Source of the DNA: Bicyclus anynana
Lineage: Eukaryota > Arthropoda > Insecta > Lepidoptera > Nymphalidae
Reading direction: 5' to 3'
DNA length: 64,000 nt
NCBI RefSeq assembly: GCF_947172395.1
Contig: NC_069084.1
Span: 3,287,107 to 3,351,106 of the forward strand
Under the pieces are notes generated by a model. It did no database searches, had not been told where the DNA came from, and saw only the letters and a program-made list of their open reading frames with translations. Both the position numbers and the translations under genes were made by a program. Below, piece after piece: positions 9,401-17,687 of this stretch (positions are counted from its first letter, which is position 1; each line of letters begins with the position of its first letter).

Positions 9401-9425
9401 ACCTAGACCGCAAAGATTCTGGTGA
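336..9425 (+). CDS. 3' part of a proline-rich, probably nuclear protein gene; seven exons visible
   Basis: Seven plus-strand exons join in frame: 336-418, 1000-1131, 2359-2437, 3952-4029, 7158-7234, 7751-7832 and 8686-9425. All six introns have GT-AG ends and the phases agree (0, 0, 1, 1, 0, 1). They give the last 422 residues of a protein whose start is left of the window. The product is rich in proline (PPPPPP runs), has repeated DVDHR motifs at successive exon starts, an acidic MDLSEDED patch, a long region with repeated KP/PKF/PEF phrases, an acidic-serine stretch (ERENSDDSAYEDD) and an Arg/Pro/Trp-rich tail ending RPQRFW. There is no signal peptide or membrane segment in the visible part. 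Such low-complexity tails are common in RNA-processing proteins that bind the polymerase II CTD (SCAF, PCF11, RPRD families), but no domain that would prove this is in the window, so I give no symbol. Confidence 0.8.
431..615. repeat. 37-bp minisatellite, five copies
   Basis: The phrase 'agacgaagtatgttttgtgt' starts at 431, 468, 505, 542 and 579, exactly 37 bases apart. The first three copies are nearly identical; the last two have drifted. It fills the start of the intron after the exon ending at 418. Confidence 0.95.
616..999. other. Intron sequence, nothing recognised
   Basis: This is AT-rich intron. An open frame crosses it on the minus strand, but it runs through the proline exon at 1000-1131 and looks like an antisense shadow. 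Confidence 0.5.
1000..1131 (+). CDS. Exon b of the proline-rich gene
   Basis: The acceptor 'acgtgtgtag' has a weak pyrimidine tract; the donor is 'cag|gtgagc'. It is 44 codons in phase 0 at both ends, reading PVTPSHIPPMVNPRSVFAEP then a Pro/Ala/Leu-rich run. It is a sharp GC-rich island in AT-rich intron, as expected for an exon. Confidence 0.75.
1163..1350 (+). mobile_element. 5' fragment of a ~510-bp TIR element (AATGGGGATGATGAC family)
   Basis: From 'aatgaggatgatgactaggt' the sequence follows the longer copies at 18946-19467 and (reversed) 33776-34285 for about 190 bases, then stops at 'cagtttcat'. It is a truncated copy. Confidence 0.75.
1510..1668 (+). mobile_element. tRNA-derived SINE, family C
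   Basis: The tRNA-like head 'caatagctcaaaggtagaga' (A-box) is followed by 'ggtaattcgatcctcgcccc' (B-box), then the body 'gtcgtacccactcctaatac', 'cccgactagttggagggga' and 'tattggtcatatttaaa'. Copies in both orientations lie at 7850, 13333, 18665, 31712 and 51188. Confidence 0.8.
1669..2242. other. Intron sequence, nothing recognised
   Basis: No coding signal or recognised repeat. The minus-strand open frame at 1958-2227 has no supporting composition or motif. Confidence 0.45.
2246..2345 (+). repeat. Dispersed repeat, 'CCCGTCGTGACCACGATCC' family
   Basis: About 100 bases match 50390-50485 closely, with a few differences ('cgacaataaaagtc' here, 'cgacattaaaaatc' there). A related shorter phrase occurs near 17220. 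It ends 13 bases before the exon at 2359. It may be a LINE 3' end. Confidence 0.8.
2359..2437 (+). CDS. Exon c of the proline-rich gene, first DVDHR motif
   Basis: The acceptor is 'gttttatcag' and the donor 'gac|gtaagt'. It reads DPPIADVDHRGILPPPPP and a further proline run, then leaves one base of a split codon (phase 1). Confidence 0.8.
2470..2821. mobile_element. PIF/Harbinger-like non-autonomous element (MITE)
   Basis: The left end 'aggtgggtacagattggtgc' is the exact reverse complement of the right end ending at 2821. With one gap the inverted repeats extend to about 32 bases. Both sides carry TTA (2467-2469 and 2822-2824), the target duplication typical of Harbinger elements. The interior has no transposase. 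A CpG-rich block, 2545-2730, lies inside. Confidence 0.8.
3053..3262 (+). mobile_element. Small repeat related to the 17690 element (GTGGCGTGCAC family)
   Basis: The phrase 'agtggcgtgcacta' followed by 'acaaaatgggaaattcttcc' matches the reverse of 17745-17833. A second piece at 3207-3260 ('cgtgtacttcattgatgtaa') matches the other end in inverted orientation, so the copy is rearranged. Confidence 0.5.
3263..3951. other. Intron sequence, nothing recognised
   Basis: AT-rich with no recognised gene or repeat. Two short similar phrases, 'ggatgctcgggagtatttcc' at 3341 and its approximate complement near 3675 ('gggaaatattcccgag'), may mark a degraded inverted-repeat element of about 360 bases. Confidence 0.4.
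3952..4029 (+). CDS. Exon d of the proline-rich gene, second DVDHR motif
   Basis: The acceptor is 'tttagatatag' and the donor 'caag|gtgaga'. It is a symmetrical phase 1-1 exon of 78 bp; after the split codon it reads DVDHRMLPTLPPPPPAPSLR then HTQHQ. It could be skipped or duplicated without breaking the frame. Confidence 0.8.
4042..4081. repeat. Perfect 40-bp palindrome just inside the intron
   Basis: The left arm 'tttgcccaacttcgggcaaa' is followed directly by its exact reverse complement. It starts 12 bases after the donor GT at 4030. Confidence 0.95.
4082..5170. other. Intron sequence, nothing recognised
   Basis: AT-rich, with no open frame of interest and no repeat that I could pair with another copy in the window. 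Confidence 0.5.
5171..5960 (-). pseudogene. 3' end of a Jockey-clade non-LTR retrotransposon (RT C-terminus), decayed
   Basis: Read on the minus strand, three adjoining open pieces (5958-5740, 5743-5555, 5554-5240) carry the order of a Jockey-type reverse-transcriptase C-terminus: an ELLGITIS phrase, then YQAQVRSCMEYCSHLWDG and LDSVDRRARRLIGNEAL, then VACLSVFYRIYFGECAQELF, FYHRTARHRRD and LWNALPASVF. Frame changes between pieces show it is dead. The minus-strand 3' end runs into an A-run (T-run at 5172-5180 on plus), fitting target-primed insertion. The catalytic YxDD box is missing because the copy is 5'-truncated. It lies in an intron of the proline-rich gene, antisense to it. Confidence 0.8.
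5961..6761. other. Intron sequence, nothing recognised
   Basis: AT-rich. A short segment, 6121-6143, has splice-like edges (atcag / gacg|gtaagt), but its 23 bp would break the phase between the flanking exons, so I do not call it. Confidence 0.45.
6770..7191 (+). repeat. ~208-bp tandem duplication taking in intron and the start of an exon
   Basis: The phrase 'gaccctagatgatgtctagt' occurs at 6788 and again at 6996; both copies then run through 'atatagggatgtaaa', 'cctgatctcagtaa' and a 'ctct..ccacagatg' acceptor into the exon start. The copies have diverged by substitutions and small gaps. Confidence 0.9.
6942..6997 (+). pseudogene. Broken upstream copy of exon e
   Basis: The left copy of the tandem duplication keeps a good acceptor (ctctgccacag) and reads in the same phase as exon e: a split D codon, then DHRNLVPLT. 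The duplication breakpoint falls inside the exon, so no donor follows and the frame ends at a TGA at 6995-6997. It lacks one codon of the DVDHR motif. If used it would make a truncated protein. Confidence 0.7.
7158..7234 (+). CDS. Exon e of the proline-rich gene, third DVDHR motif
   Basis: The acceptor is 'tcttccacag' and the donor 'caa|gtgagt'. The single base left by exon d completes a D codon, giving DVDHRNLIPLTHQLPLPPRP then HNSVDQ, ending in phase 0. Confidence 0.85.
7297..7405 (-). mobile_element. RTE-clade LINE 3' end fragment
   Basis: Starting at 'catcatcatcatcaatggac' it reads, reversed, as the end of an RTE element: the (ATG)n tail, a 'gtccat' stop region and the segment coding the C-terminal KSLQ..VL..WTSI phrase, degraded. 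Confidence 0.65.
7428..7560 (-). mobile_element. tRNA-derived SINE, family B, 3' part
   Basis: The 'accgatattcgactcactat ... ctcctctcagtatgagaggt ... caatgcgtattggcaga' order matches the reverse orientation of copies at 31283, 38335, 56368 and 61112. It carries a small expansion of TTAGG units at 7478-7498. Confidence 0.7.
7751..7832 (+). CDS. Exon f of the proline-rich gene
   Basis: The acceptor is 'tttgtgttgcag' and the donor 'caac|gtaagt'. It reads DYRVPPMVPPPDIVESVDMD then LSEDEDQ, leaving one base (phase 1). The acidic MDLSEDED patch is the most distinctive motif here. Confidence 0.85.
7850..8015 (-). mobile_element. tRNA-derived SINE, family C
   Basis: In reverse it shows the A-box region 'caacggttagagcggtcgga' and B-box 'ggttcgatcctcgccccgtt', followed by the family C body. 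It begins 18 bases after the exon f donor. Confidence 0.8.
8285..8468 (+). mobile_element. RTE-clade LINE 3' end fragment
   Basis: It reads as the C-terminus coding end of an RTE element (GGPRTSSGLQ in one frame, RWTEDIKR-type in another), then the 'gaacgtccatcggctgttaa' stop region and a (GAT)n tail at 8448-8465. Frame-broken. Confidence 0.75.
8474..8542. repeat. ~33-bp-arm hairpin in the last intron
   Basis: Arms 8474-8507 and 8510-8542 ('gattatagccctaaaaccgg' and its complement) pair across a 2-base loop with one or two interruptions. It directly follows the RTE tail. Confidence 0.9.
8686..9425 (+). CDS. Terminal exon g of the proline-rich gene
   Basis: The acceptor 'tttatttttccag' follows a good pyrimidine tract. 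The one base left by exon f completes a Q codon, then GMYGQNQIEHHRHSFNNNK. The exon encodes Asp-rich and Lys-rich patches, NLIQINSIEIIKEGSHSAPV, a run of short Pro-Lys-Phe/Leu phrases (residues at about 8930-9115), an acidic Ser region and a tail of RP, GPR and WGPRP phrases ending in TGG TGA at 9420-9425. Codon use is clearly more GC-rich than its flanks. The open minus-strand frame across it is an antisense shadow. Confidence 0.9.
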
Positions 9426-10000
9426 ATCTAGTGAAGTGTTTGTGCAAAAGAGTTCTTATTTATAGTTGCTGAAGTCTCTATTTTGACTGTAACTAATAAT
9501 TATATTATAAAGTATAGCGTAGCTGTATAATATGCTCATTCTAATTTTGCGGAGTTTTTAGCTTGTTTTGAATATATTAGGAAGGAAATTTAGCTTGTTT
9601 TTAACGTTTTGTGCACTGTATTAAACCTTTTATGTCTGCCCAGTTTGATTTTTATTTGTATGTTAAACTTCTGGTTCATAGTTTAATAGATAAGTACTCG
9701 TAACTACCATTGTGTTATGGTTTATTAATGTTTAATTATGCTACAAGACTACATTAACCAGGTTTTCTTTTAAATCTAGTTATTTTAAATAGTTATTACA
9801 TGCAGTAGAATATATTGCTGAATATTAAAGTTTTAAACTATTTTCTTATTTTATTCACTTTCCAGTTAATTAATGTATGTGGCCAAGTAGATCTGGTTAT
9901 GTTTCCTTTAAAATTATTTTAATTTAATTATAGTAAAATTCTTGATGTGTTAATCATAAAATAAAAATATTTATTTTAAATTTCCTGCCTCAGTAATAAA
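9426..10000 (+). other. Probable 3' untranslated region
   Basis: AT-rich sequence following the stop. Possible polyadenylation signals are TATTAAAG near 9822, AAATAAA near 9958 and AATAAA at 9995. Which is used cannot be told from sequence alone. Confidence 0.55.
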
Positions 10001-10423
10001 GTTAAAATTGGATTTACCTGCCGACCTTTCCAAGGGCTATGTTAAGATTGAAGTCAATTATTTAAAAAAAATAGTTCATTGAATGAATGTTTTAAGTCTT
10101 ATCTAAATACAAAAAACGTCAATGGCCTGAGAAAAATAAATGTTTACACTTGGACTAAGATTTTTGAGATGGCTAGATCTTCGTTACAGTACAAAAATTA
10201 AAAAGATTGTTAGCTCATGCTAAATAGGAATCCCTCAAAGATCCCTACTTAGGGTCCAAGCAAGCCAAGGGCAAAAGCGGTGTAAAACGTAATTTTTGTT
10301 GACCCATGCTCCCATGGGTTGACAATTTCAGCTTTTGTAAGACGAAGGTCTGGCTACCGTAGGCTTTCGTTCTAAGATATCAGAGGTATGGTGGGGATAC
10401 ATTTACTTATTTCTCGACGACGT
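10001..10423. other. Intergenic, nothing recognised
   Basis: No gene or paired repeat seen. A short self-complementary phrase 'gacccatgctcccatgggtt' lies near 10301. Confidence 0.4.
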
Positions 10424-10957
10424 TGTAAAGGTATGCGACGCATATGGATAACCTCCTACCATGGGGGCATGGGGCCTTTCATGCCCCTCCAACCTCACGG
10501 TCGTTTGGACCGAATGGTGATGATGACTAGGTTTGACTATAAAAATTACGTGTGTGTGTATTGCGAGTCAATTATATAGTTGTGTGTAGTGTATGGACAC
10601 AGAATATACTTAATGGTGTTAAATGTTTTCGATGTGTGAGTTTACCTCGTCCCCCTAAAAAACTACAGACTTTTTTGTTGGTGAATTTGGGTGAAAACAC
10701 TTTCACTGGCGACTTAAACCAAGTGTCTCGTTATAATTGGATCAAACGCAAATGGGTGATACACCTAATTATCTAAAACCAATTTGATTACTTTGAACAC
10801 ACCGTAGGGTGAACAAGTTATATTTTTTTCGGATTTTTCAAATGCTGTACTTAGTAAAGATTTTAAACGATTAATATTTTAGCAATCTAAACAATAATTC
10901 GCACATGCTGTCTGCTGCAATAATGCTGTTAGACAGTCGACGCATACCTTTACAAGC
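10424..10957. mobile_element. Possible TIR element with 'ttgtaaaggtatgcg' ends
   Basis: The phrase 'ttgtaaaggtatgcgac' at 10424 recurs in reverse complement at about 10936-10957. A fragment of the AATGGGGATGATGAC element ('atgatgactaggtttga') lies inside at about 10514. No target duplication could be read, so the call is tentative. Confidence 0.4.
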
Positions 10958-11040
10958 GTACGATTTGATGTGATTATACAGGACTAATATCTAGTCCTAG
11001 ACAGCAAATTTATTAGAGCCACTCCGCACCCAACTCGAAA

Positions 11041-11115
11041 TGCTCATGATAAATTCAAAATTCATTTATTTCAATTAGGCTTAGTTTACAAGCACTTTTG
11101 AAAAGTCAGGATTAT
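11041..11115 (+). repeat. Dispersed repeat 'aattcatttatttcaattag' family
   Basis: The 'catttatttcaattaggcttagtttacaagcacttttga' type sequence is shared with 58830-58990 (longer copy, same orientation) and 32540-32590 (reverse). Probably a LINE 3' end. Confidence 0.7.
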
Positions 11116-11702
11116 GTCATAATTTAATTTCATTTAATATAATGGTGGTAATAATAGTCGAAAACTTAAAATTAAATTTACGACGACAGCTTCAGAGGTA
11201 GGCTATCCCCGTCGCGGATTTACTAGCAGGCTGAGGTAGGTTTTTTTGTTTTAAAGTAATAAATTAAACCATCATTATTTAAGAACATATGTAGAGAATA
11301 ACAGAAAACGAATAACAATTGATGAAAATTATTAACATCTAATCAAGACGATAGCCACATTACCTACAGCCATTTGCTTCCTTATGAAGTATATATGTCC
11401 TTATGAAGTTCGTGCGGTCTCTCTTTGCTGTTAGCTCTTTCAGTCCAAGGTCATTTCTAATTTGACAGTTGAAAGGTCCGACAAAATCCGATTCGGATTC
11501 GCGACACGACCAACGGGCGATAATGGCTGTAAGGTTGATAGAGCACAAATCTTAAAGTTGCAAATTTTATTGAGAAAATAAAACGAAAGTAATATGATTG
11601 CGAAATAAGTTATTGGTTTAGAGGAGTAGGAGTAGGAGCCGCAACAATTAAACAGCCTACCGGCGGCAAACTTGAAAATCCGCCACTGGGCTATCCGGTG
11701 AT
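11116..11702. other. Intergenic, nothing recognised
   Basis: No coding evidence. Minus-strand open frames at 11360-11724 lack recognisable motifs and cross a mobile element. Confidence 0.45.
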
Positions 11703-11710
11703 GCTCTGGA

Positions 11711-11989
11711 TCAAGGTTTCTCAAAGTGGGCTACGCGAACCCTTAGTTCGCCATTCGACGGCAGGGGGTTTGCGACAATATTTGCGTAACTGTAACCAAG
11801 TCAAGAATGAAGGTTAAAATTGTCCAAAATTACTCCTACATCACAACTAATATTACAAAGACATTTCTTTTAGTATTTTATGTGCTGGGGGGGGGGGGGA
11901 GGGGTCCATTAGTTAGTCCCTTACTAATAGTTCGCTGTCACTTGGAAATTTTAACAGGGGTTCGTGGAGCCGAAAGTTTGAGAAACTCT
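11711..11989. mobile_element. hAT-type non-autonomous element
   Basis: The 8-base target duplication GCTCTGGA flanks it at 11703-11710 and 11990-11997. The ends share the inverted phrase 'gtttctcaaa' ('aaggtttctcaaagtgggct' left, 'agtttgagaaact' right). It carries a G-run at 11886-11898. 279 bp, non-coding. Confidence 0.8.
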
Positions 11990-11997
11990 GCTCTGGA

Positions 11998-13332
11998 ATA
12001 CCTGGATGTATATAGGTACTTATTTAATCATATTGATAGATATCTATCTATACAAAGAATACCTACTAACTGCCTGAACCTAAAAGATGAATACCTGGGA
12101 ATACCTGGGAATTTTATACAACGCTTACATTTTATTTTAATATTCCAAACTGATTGTAATACGAGTACATTGTAAGAATCACAGCAAATTCTTGCAATAG
12201 TTTTGTGATAAAATCGTAGTAAGTAGTATAGACTCCGGCAAGTAAGTTGAAGCAGAATGCCGGCCATCTGCACAGTTACAGTTGTACATTTATAAACCAA
12301 AGTGGTAATCTCGTGCTCCGTGGTTGCCCAGTATACTAGCAATGTCAAATTCTTGAAATATTTCGTACGCGATTGTAATTTTATAACACATTTGCTCGTA
12401 AAGCATCGCTTATTTCACCAATTTCAATATCGTAATGTATCTCATTACGCACATGTGCCGTAATGTAATATAAAACCTTTATCATCAGTCTAAAAACGAA
12501 CGGTACTTTTTTAAATCTTGGCAAAGAGTTTTCATGACAGAAAAGTGCTCAACGTTTTATGAATAAAATTAACTTTGTGAGATAAAATATAATAAAAAAC
12601 ATTAAATTCTTTAATTTTACCTAATTATTGAGACAATAAATGTTCAACCATTTATCTGTATCAGAAACACCAAAATATTATACTTTATTAGTAATACTGG
12701 CTATTTTTGGTGTATTTGTCTAAAAAAACAAACGCTGATGTGCGCACTTCGTTATCTGTGCAAAAATGACAAGTGTATCAAAATGTCATCATATGGAAAA
12801 CAGGCAAAGATGCAAATCCATTTTCAGAAAGTGTGTTAAAGTATGTTTCCTCGCAAATGTGTTATAAAAAGTCGTAGGACATACGTGCGTAGGACTATAA
12901 CGTTTTGCTATGGTTACTCGGTTATGTCGCTTACATCCAAAAATGTGTTTCTGGGCACAGTTTGACTTACATGCGTACTATAATATCTACTACTAATATG
13001 TACCTACGTATCTAATTTATAATTATTATAAATATCACTAAGGTTTTGTTTATGAGGTGATCCGGGACCTAAATCTGCTAGACAACAATGAGAATTGCTG
13101 AAGAAAAATAACTACTTGTTTAGATTTTCTTTTCCCTAATTTTAATTAGTTCATACCCTGTAAATAAAACAAAGATAATATTTAAATCAGTCGCGACTGT
13201 TGTTCAGTTTTACCGAGATTTCAAGGAAAAACGAACCATCTTAAAATTACCTACCTACAGGTAGGTCTATTTTTGGTAATTTTGTTCTCCATGTGTTTTT
13301 TAAATATCGCCTTCAATTAGTCGAAAAATACC
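11998..13332. other. Intergenic, nothing recognised
   Basis: AT-rich with short simple repeats (two copies of 'gaatacctgg' near 12090). No supported gene; the open frame at 11807-12175 runs through the hAT-type element. Confidence 0.5.
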
Positions 13333-13428
13333 GTATTAGGAGTGTGTACGACAAGAGTCCAGCGAGCAGGGATCGAACCACGACCTCAGTGATGATTCCG
13401 GGCCTTTTGCCGTTAAGCTATTGAGGCA
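13333..13428 (-). mobile_element. tRNA-derived SINE, family C, diverged
   Basis: The reversed head carries 'caatagcttaacggcaaaag' and the B-box 'tggttcgatccctgctcgct', followed by the start of the body. Confidence 0.7.
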
Positions 13429-13560
13429 TATATTACACCTGACATCGCTTCAATGACAAGTTACTCCTTTATAGCGTTACTCTCACTTGATGTTAACTGA
13501 CGACGTAATATTAGACTTTAGCGGGTTAAAATATAGATATAAGATACAAGTTTATTCTAC

Positions 13561-14450
13561 ACTAGCGGACGTCCGCCTAAAAATCGATCTAAAATTTCAA
13601 CCCCTATTTCACCCCCTTCTGATTTTACTTTCGCAACAAATAGTATCCTATTAGTATACCTACAACCTTCTTCGTATTATGGTCTCAAATCGTGCCAAGT
13701 TTAATTTGAATACATTCAGTAGTTTCTGCGTGATTGTTTTCTTTCAGTTTTTTATTGACCGAACCACGGAATTAATTTAGAGTTTTGAAAGTTGTTTATT
13801 CTTTAAAACTGCTTATTATTTTTGTTTGGTACAGATCATCGATCTCCTATTAAATAGTGGATGCACAATCAGCGACCAAAAAACGTTCGCAATCAATGAG
13901 TGCCAAACACAACTTCGTGGCACTCAATTCAAAGTAGTCGCATTTGCAAATTCAACTTAAAATCCTTAAGGTTGAATTTGCTCTGAATTTGGGATTTTAT
14001 TGAATATTGGACTATATTTAAAAGACTAGGTATAATTTTCTTTACCAATAATTCTAAAACTGTCAAAGTAAAATTGGCCAGTTTTTAAGTGAAATTTTCT
14101 ATATGATTGTGCGTCCTTTTATTATAAGAGGTCAATGGTACAGATATATAAAAATTTCTTTCGAAAAAGTTCTATTTATGATGTGTGATTTTTCGAGAAA
14201 ATTGAATTTATATTTAACCATAACAGACTAAACTTTTTAAACCGTTAGCTTTACCGTTCTATGTTTTGTGGACTAGGCGATAAACAAAAAACACGGCAGA
14301 CAGAAAAAAAAAACTAAATTTTTGTCTTCAGTATCGATTATGTAATGCCCTCCGACAAAAAATTTCAAAATACATATGTTCAATGTACAGAATTAGATAT
14401 GTTACAGTTTTATTATAATTTATTAGTAGGTATAGATGATGATTATAATA
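13561..14450 (-). mobile_element. Helitron-like element interrupted by a TIR insertion
   Basis: The left edge 'actagcggacgtccgcct' is the reversed CTAGT end. The body 'atttcaacccctatttcacc' and 'tattatggtctcaaa' matches 23390-23510. The right part, 14225-14410 ('cttcagtatcgattatgtaa', 'tcaatgtacagaatt'), matches 23620-23700. The 300-bp element at 13837-14136 splits the two parts. Confidence 0.7.
13837..14136. mobile_element. TIR element with 9-bp target duplication
   Basis: GGTACAGAT flanks it at 13828-13836 and 14137-14145. The ends form an imperfect inverted repeat of about 33 bases that includes 'gcacaatca'. The 9-bp duplication suggests a Mutator-like element; a hAT element (8 bp) cannot be excluded. 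Non-coding. Confidence 0.75.
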
Positions 14451-15549
14451 AACTTGTAGGTACGTCCTTTGGTTTTAACGCAACATACCGGAAATCTAAA
14501 TCGCTTGACTATCTTTGGTGGTAGCTAGCCACGACCGACCCCCTACTACCAGACCATACCTGAAACACTTTAGAAAATATAAAACCATAAATTGACCAGA
14601 TCTGTGAATCGCATCCAGGGTTTCTGTTGAAATTACTAAATACGCCGGAGAGGTCGTCGAATATACTAAAACCTTCCTTTAACCATGCATTTAAATGAGG
14701 AAAACCTTATCATCATGTTAAAAACAAGCTAAACTTTCTATACCTTATAAAAGATCTCGAAAATAATTAACGAAATTACGATAAATAAGTAGAATGGAAA
14801 GAAAATTACGCTAATGAAAAAGCAATATTAATTCTAAGTGTGTGATAGAGATAGCAATATTAATTCTAAGTTTGTGATATAGATAGATAGATTATAGTTA
14901 ATGCCTAATAAAAAACTGGCGCTTCCTAAAACCTATCTAAGGAGGAACGAAATATTTTAATAAGTTAAGTAGTAAGTACATTAATTTGTAAGATTAACAA
15001 TAATTTTTATTATTGTAACAAAAATCCAACAATAATTAGTATAAAAGTTTTATTTATTAATATCTACTATGGAAGAATTTAATATTCACGAGTATCAATT
15101 TCCACGCAGAAATGCGATACTATGTTTTATACTACGATTATTAAACTGTGGAAATCTCAGGTTTATTAATCATACAGTTGGCTAGCGCTGTTATATACCT
15201 ACTCGTATCTCCATTTATCAAGTACCTACATAAAAGTATTATGGAAAAGATTGTTTGCACAAACATGCTATAGGTACCTATCCGAAGCCTACCTGTAGGT
15301 TTTGAAAAAATTTTTTTTGCAATTCTTAATTTTTATTTTAAAATATTAACACGTAACATTATAATTATTTTTTTCATTCAACATTCATTATCTAACTGTA
15401 TTATTTTTTTGCCTAATGGTCTCGCATAGTAATAATTAATAGGTAATTTAATATAAGGTAAGCTGAATGGATAGAAATCTAAATAGAAATGGCGTGTCCC
15501 GTGAAAACTACAGAGAACTGTGTGCCTAGTAGGAGTTTTCAATATTTTC
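14451..15549. other. Intergenic, nothing recognised
   Basis: AT-rich. A short direct repeat 'agcaatattaattctaagt' occurs at 14822 and 14853. Confidence 0.5.
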
Positions 15550-15684
15550 ATACTGTTACTATCACGTTGACGTTTACGCAAATTTATATGGAATTGCAAA
15601 CAGTTGTGCAGTAGTGCCACTAGATGGCGCTGTTTCAATTCCTTGGAAATTTGCGTTTACGTCAAGTGACAGTAAAAGTATCAA
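15550..15684. repeat. Long imperfect hairpin, arms about 50 nt
   Basis: The left arm (from 15550, with 'gacgtttacgcaaattta' and then 'ggaattgcaaacag') pairs with the right arm ('ctgtttcaattcc', then 'aaatttgcgtttacgtcaag' to about 15684) around a loop of about 25 bases. It is either a MITE or a hairpin-RNA-like unit. Confidence 0.75.
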
Positions 15685-15998
15685 ACTGCCACTAAGCCCT
15701 CAGTGTCATCGACACTCACCGAGATGTACTCATAATAATATGGGTACGAGTACCACCTTCGCGGAAACAAACTGTGCCATTTCTATTGCTTTGTTATTGT
15801 GATTGCTATGGTTGAAAGAATTATCAGGAGTATAATAATGTGTTTAAGTAAAATATAAATAAATTAAATCGTGAGTTGGAAAACTTAACTGATTTCTATC
15901 AGTCAGATTTTGTTAATATCGGAATTATTTTGTATACAAACAAACATTCTGTTCCTCCGCATAAGATGTTTAACAATTATTTAATTTTTTAGTTTAAG

Positions 15999-16064
15999 TT
16001 AGCCCGTTTCCTTCTTAGATTGCATCGTCACTCAACATCAGGTGAGATCGGAGTCAAGGGCTAA
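15999..16064 (+). mobile_element. SINE family A, 3' fragment
   Basis: The 'cttagattgcatcgtcactc ... catcaggtgag ... caagggctaac' phrase matches the reverse of the start of copies at 27192 and 38872. Confidence 0.65.
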
Positions 16065-16968
16065 CACGTCGTTGAATAATTAACAGTACAAAACATTTTG
16101 GTTGAAGTGTAAATCGATTCGGAATTGAATGTAGATTATGATTTTTAAGAAAAGGAAAATATTAAACTGATTGCTTTAAACACTAAATAAATTAAAAAAA
16201 TCTTTTAAAATAAGTAGATGAAAAATATTTTTTTTACATTTTTTTTTGAAAATTCATTAATTAATTTGTTCTGTATTTTTTTCAGATTTTTAAATTAATA
16301 TTTAGGACCTACTCGAAAAAATAAATACGACTCAGAAGTCGTACCCTTCCTAGCGGCGACATGCCCCTGTTTCAGCGGCCAGCGGAACCCCAATTTTTAG
16401 CGCAATATTTAGTTTATTAAATATTTGTCCAGATTTCTAAAGGTTTTTGTTAGGAAATTTCCAGTTCTTTTTGAATCTTTTTTTCGAATTGGAAATATCT
16501 TATATAGTTGAGTTATAAGTCAAAAACCGAACCCATTTTTTTATTTTTAGTTAATTGTTTATAACGTTTGCAATTTTTGCGAGCGGGCACAAATTCTATC
16601 TACATTCTTCAATCCCGAATCGAATTACACCTCGACCATTTAATAGGAAAAGGAGAAAAAGTTTTGTACTAAAGATTACTGTTTACTATACTATTATTAA
16701 CTGAATGATTGTTAAACTGTACCCTGTTAGCTATATGGAGTTTGAATGGACTAAGGATTTCGTACTCGCCAACATACTCGTATAAAGCACGTTCGCAAAT
16801 ATTTGGTTTAATCTGCTGGATTTAACTGTGAATTTCAGTGTAATGAGTTTCCTTAGTTTCTAACGTGGTACTGTTGTCTTAAATCACAGTTTAACAAGCA
16901 TACAGTTGTGTTGATAGCCATGACTATAAGACCTTTAAAAGAAACTGCTTTTTTGTTCGATTGTTGTT
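16065..16968. other. Intergenic, nothing recognised
   Basis: AT-rich with homopolymer runs; nothing supportable. Confidence 0.5.
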
Positions 16969-17055
16969 GTTAGATTGCATCATCACTTACCATCAGGTGA
17001 GATTGCAGTCAAGGGCTAACTTGTAAAAATAAAAAAATAAAAAAAAAAAAAAAAA
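16969..17055 (+). mobile_element. SINE family A, 3' fragment with A-rich tail
   Basis: 'ttagattgcatcatcactta' and 'caagggctaacttgtaaaaa' lead into an A-rich tail of about 40 bases, showing the 3' end and orientation of family A. Confidence 0.75.
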
Positions 17056-17301
17056 TGTTCAATATGAGCGCTTTATAGGAGTAAAACAGCTCAAATATGG
17101 CAAAAATATATGGCAGCTAAATTCACACTTTTTGGCGAACCTTGGCTACACATTACAGGCAACTACTGAATGTGAAGTCTGGCTACCTACAGCTGTCCGT
17201 CTTTTGGTTGTTTTTTTGGTAGGTACCCGTTTAAATAATATTCGTAATGAACAACCAAGAAATACGTTTAAAATCATTAGAAGAACCGTTTTACGTAATT
17301 A

Positions 17302-17470
17302 CGTTGAAATAATCATGATAGATGATCGTAAAACAAAATAAATCACTGCCATTTGCTATATAATGACGTAGTCAAGATAATTTCATTTGCTATAAAGTGA
17401 CGTAGTCAAGATAATTTCGTTGAAATAACTATATTAGATGATCACAATTACGAAAAAACGATGCGGTGAA
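17302..17470 (+). repeat. Small tandem duplications
   Basis: A 34-bp unit beginning 'atttgctata' is repeated at 17351 and 17385. A flanking phrase 'cgttgaaataa...tagatgatc' appears before (17303) and after (17419). Confidence 0.85.
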
Positions 17471-17687
17471 AAACAATGTAGTAATTTATTATTTGAATGG
17501 TACACCGAGTTACATAATAACCCTGGTCTTTATTGACAATGTCGTGGATTTGGTTCAGAAATGTTCGCCTTGGCCTGCCCCTTCCAACATTTCCATCACT
17601 CTCGCTCTATACATTCTTATTGTTAAACTCTCTACGTGTCACAATGTAATTAGTATATTTTTGTCGATTTTAGTACATGTATGTACA

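Noticed and set aside
8631..9413. A 260-codon minus-strand open frame opposite the terminal exon
   Set aside because: It mirrors the GC-rich plus-strand exon. The plus frame has matching upstream exons, correct phases and a good acceptor, so the antisense frame is a shadow.
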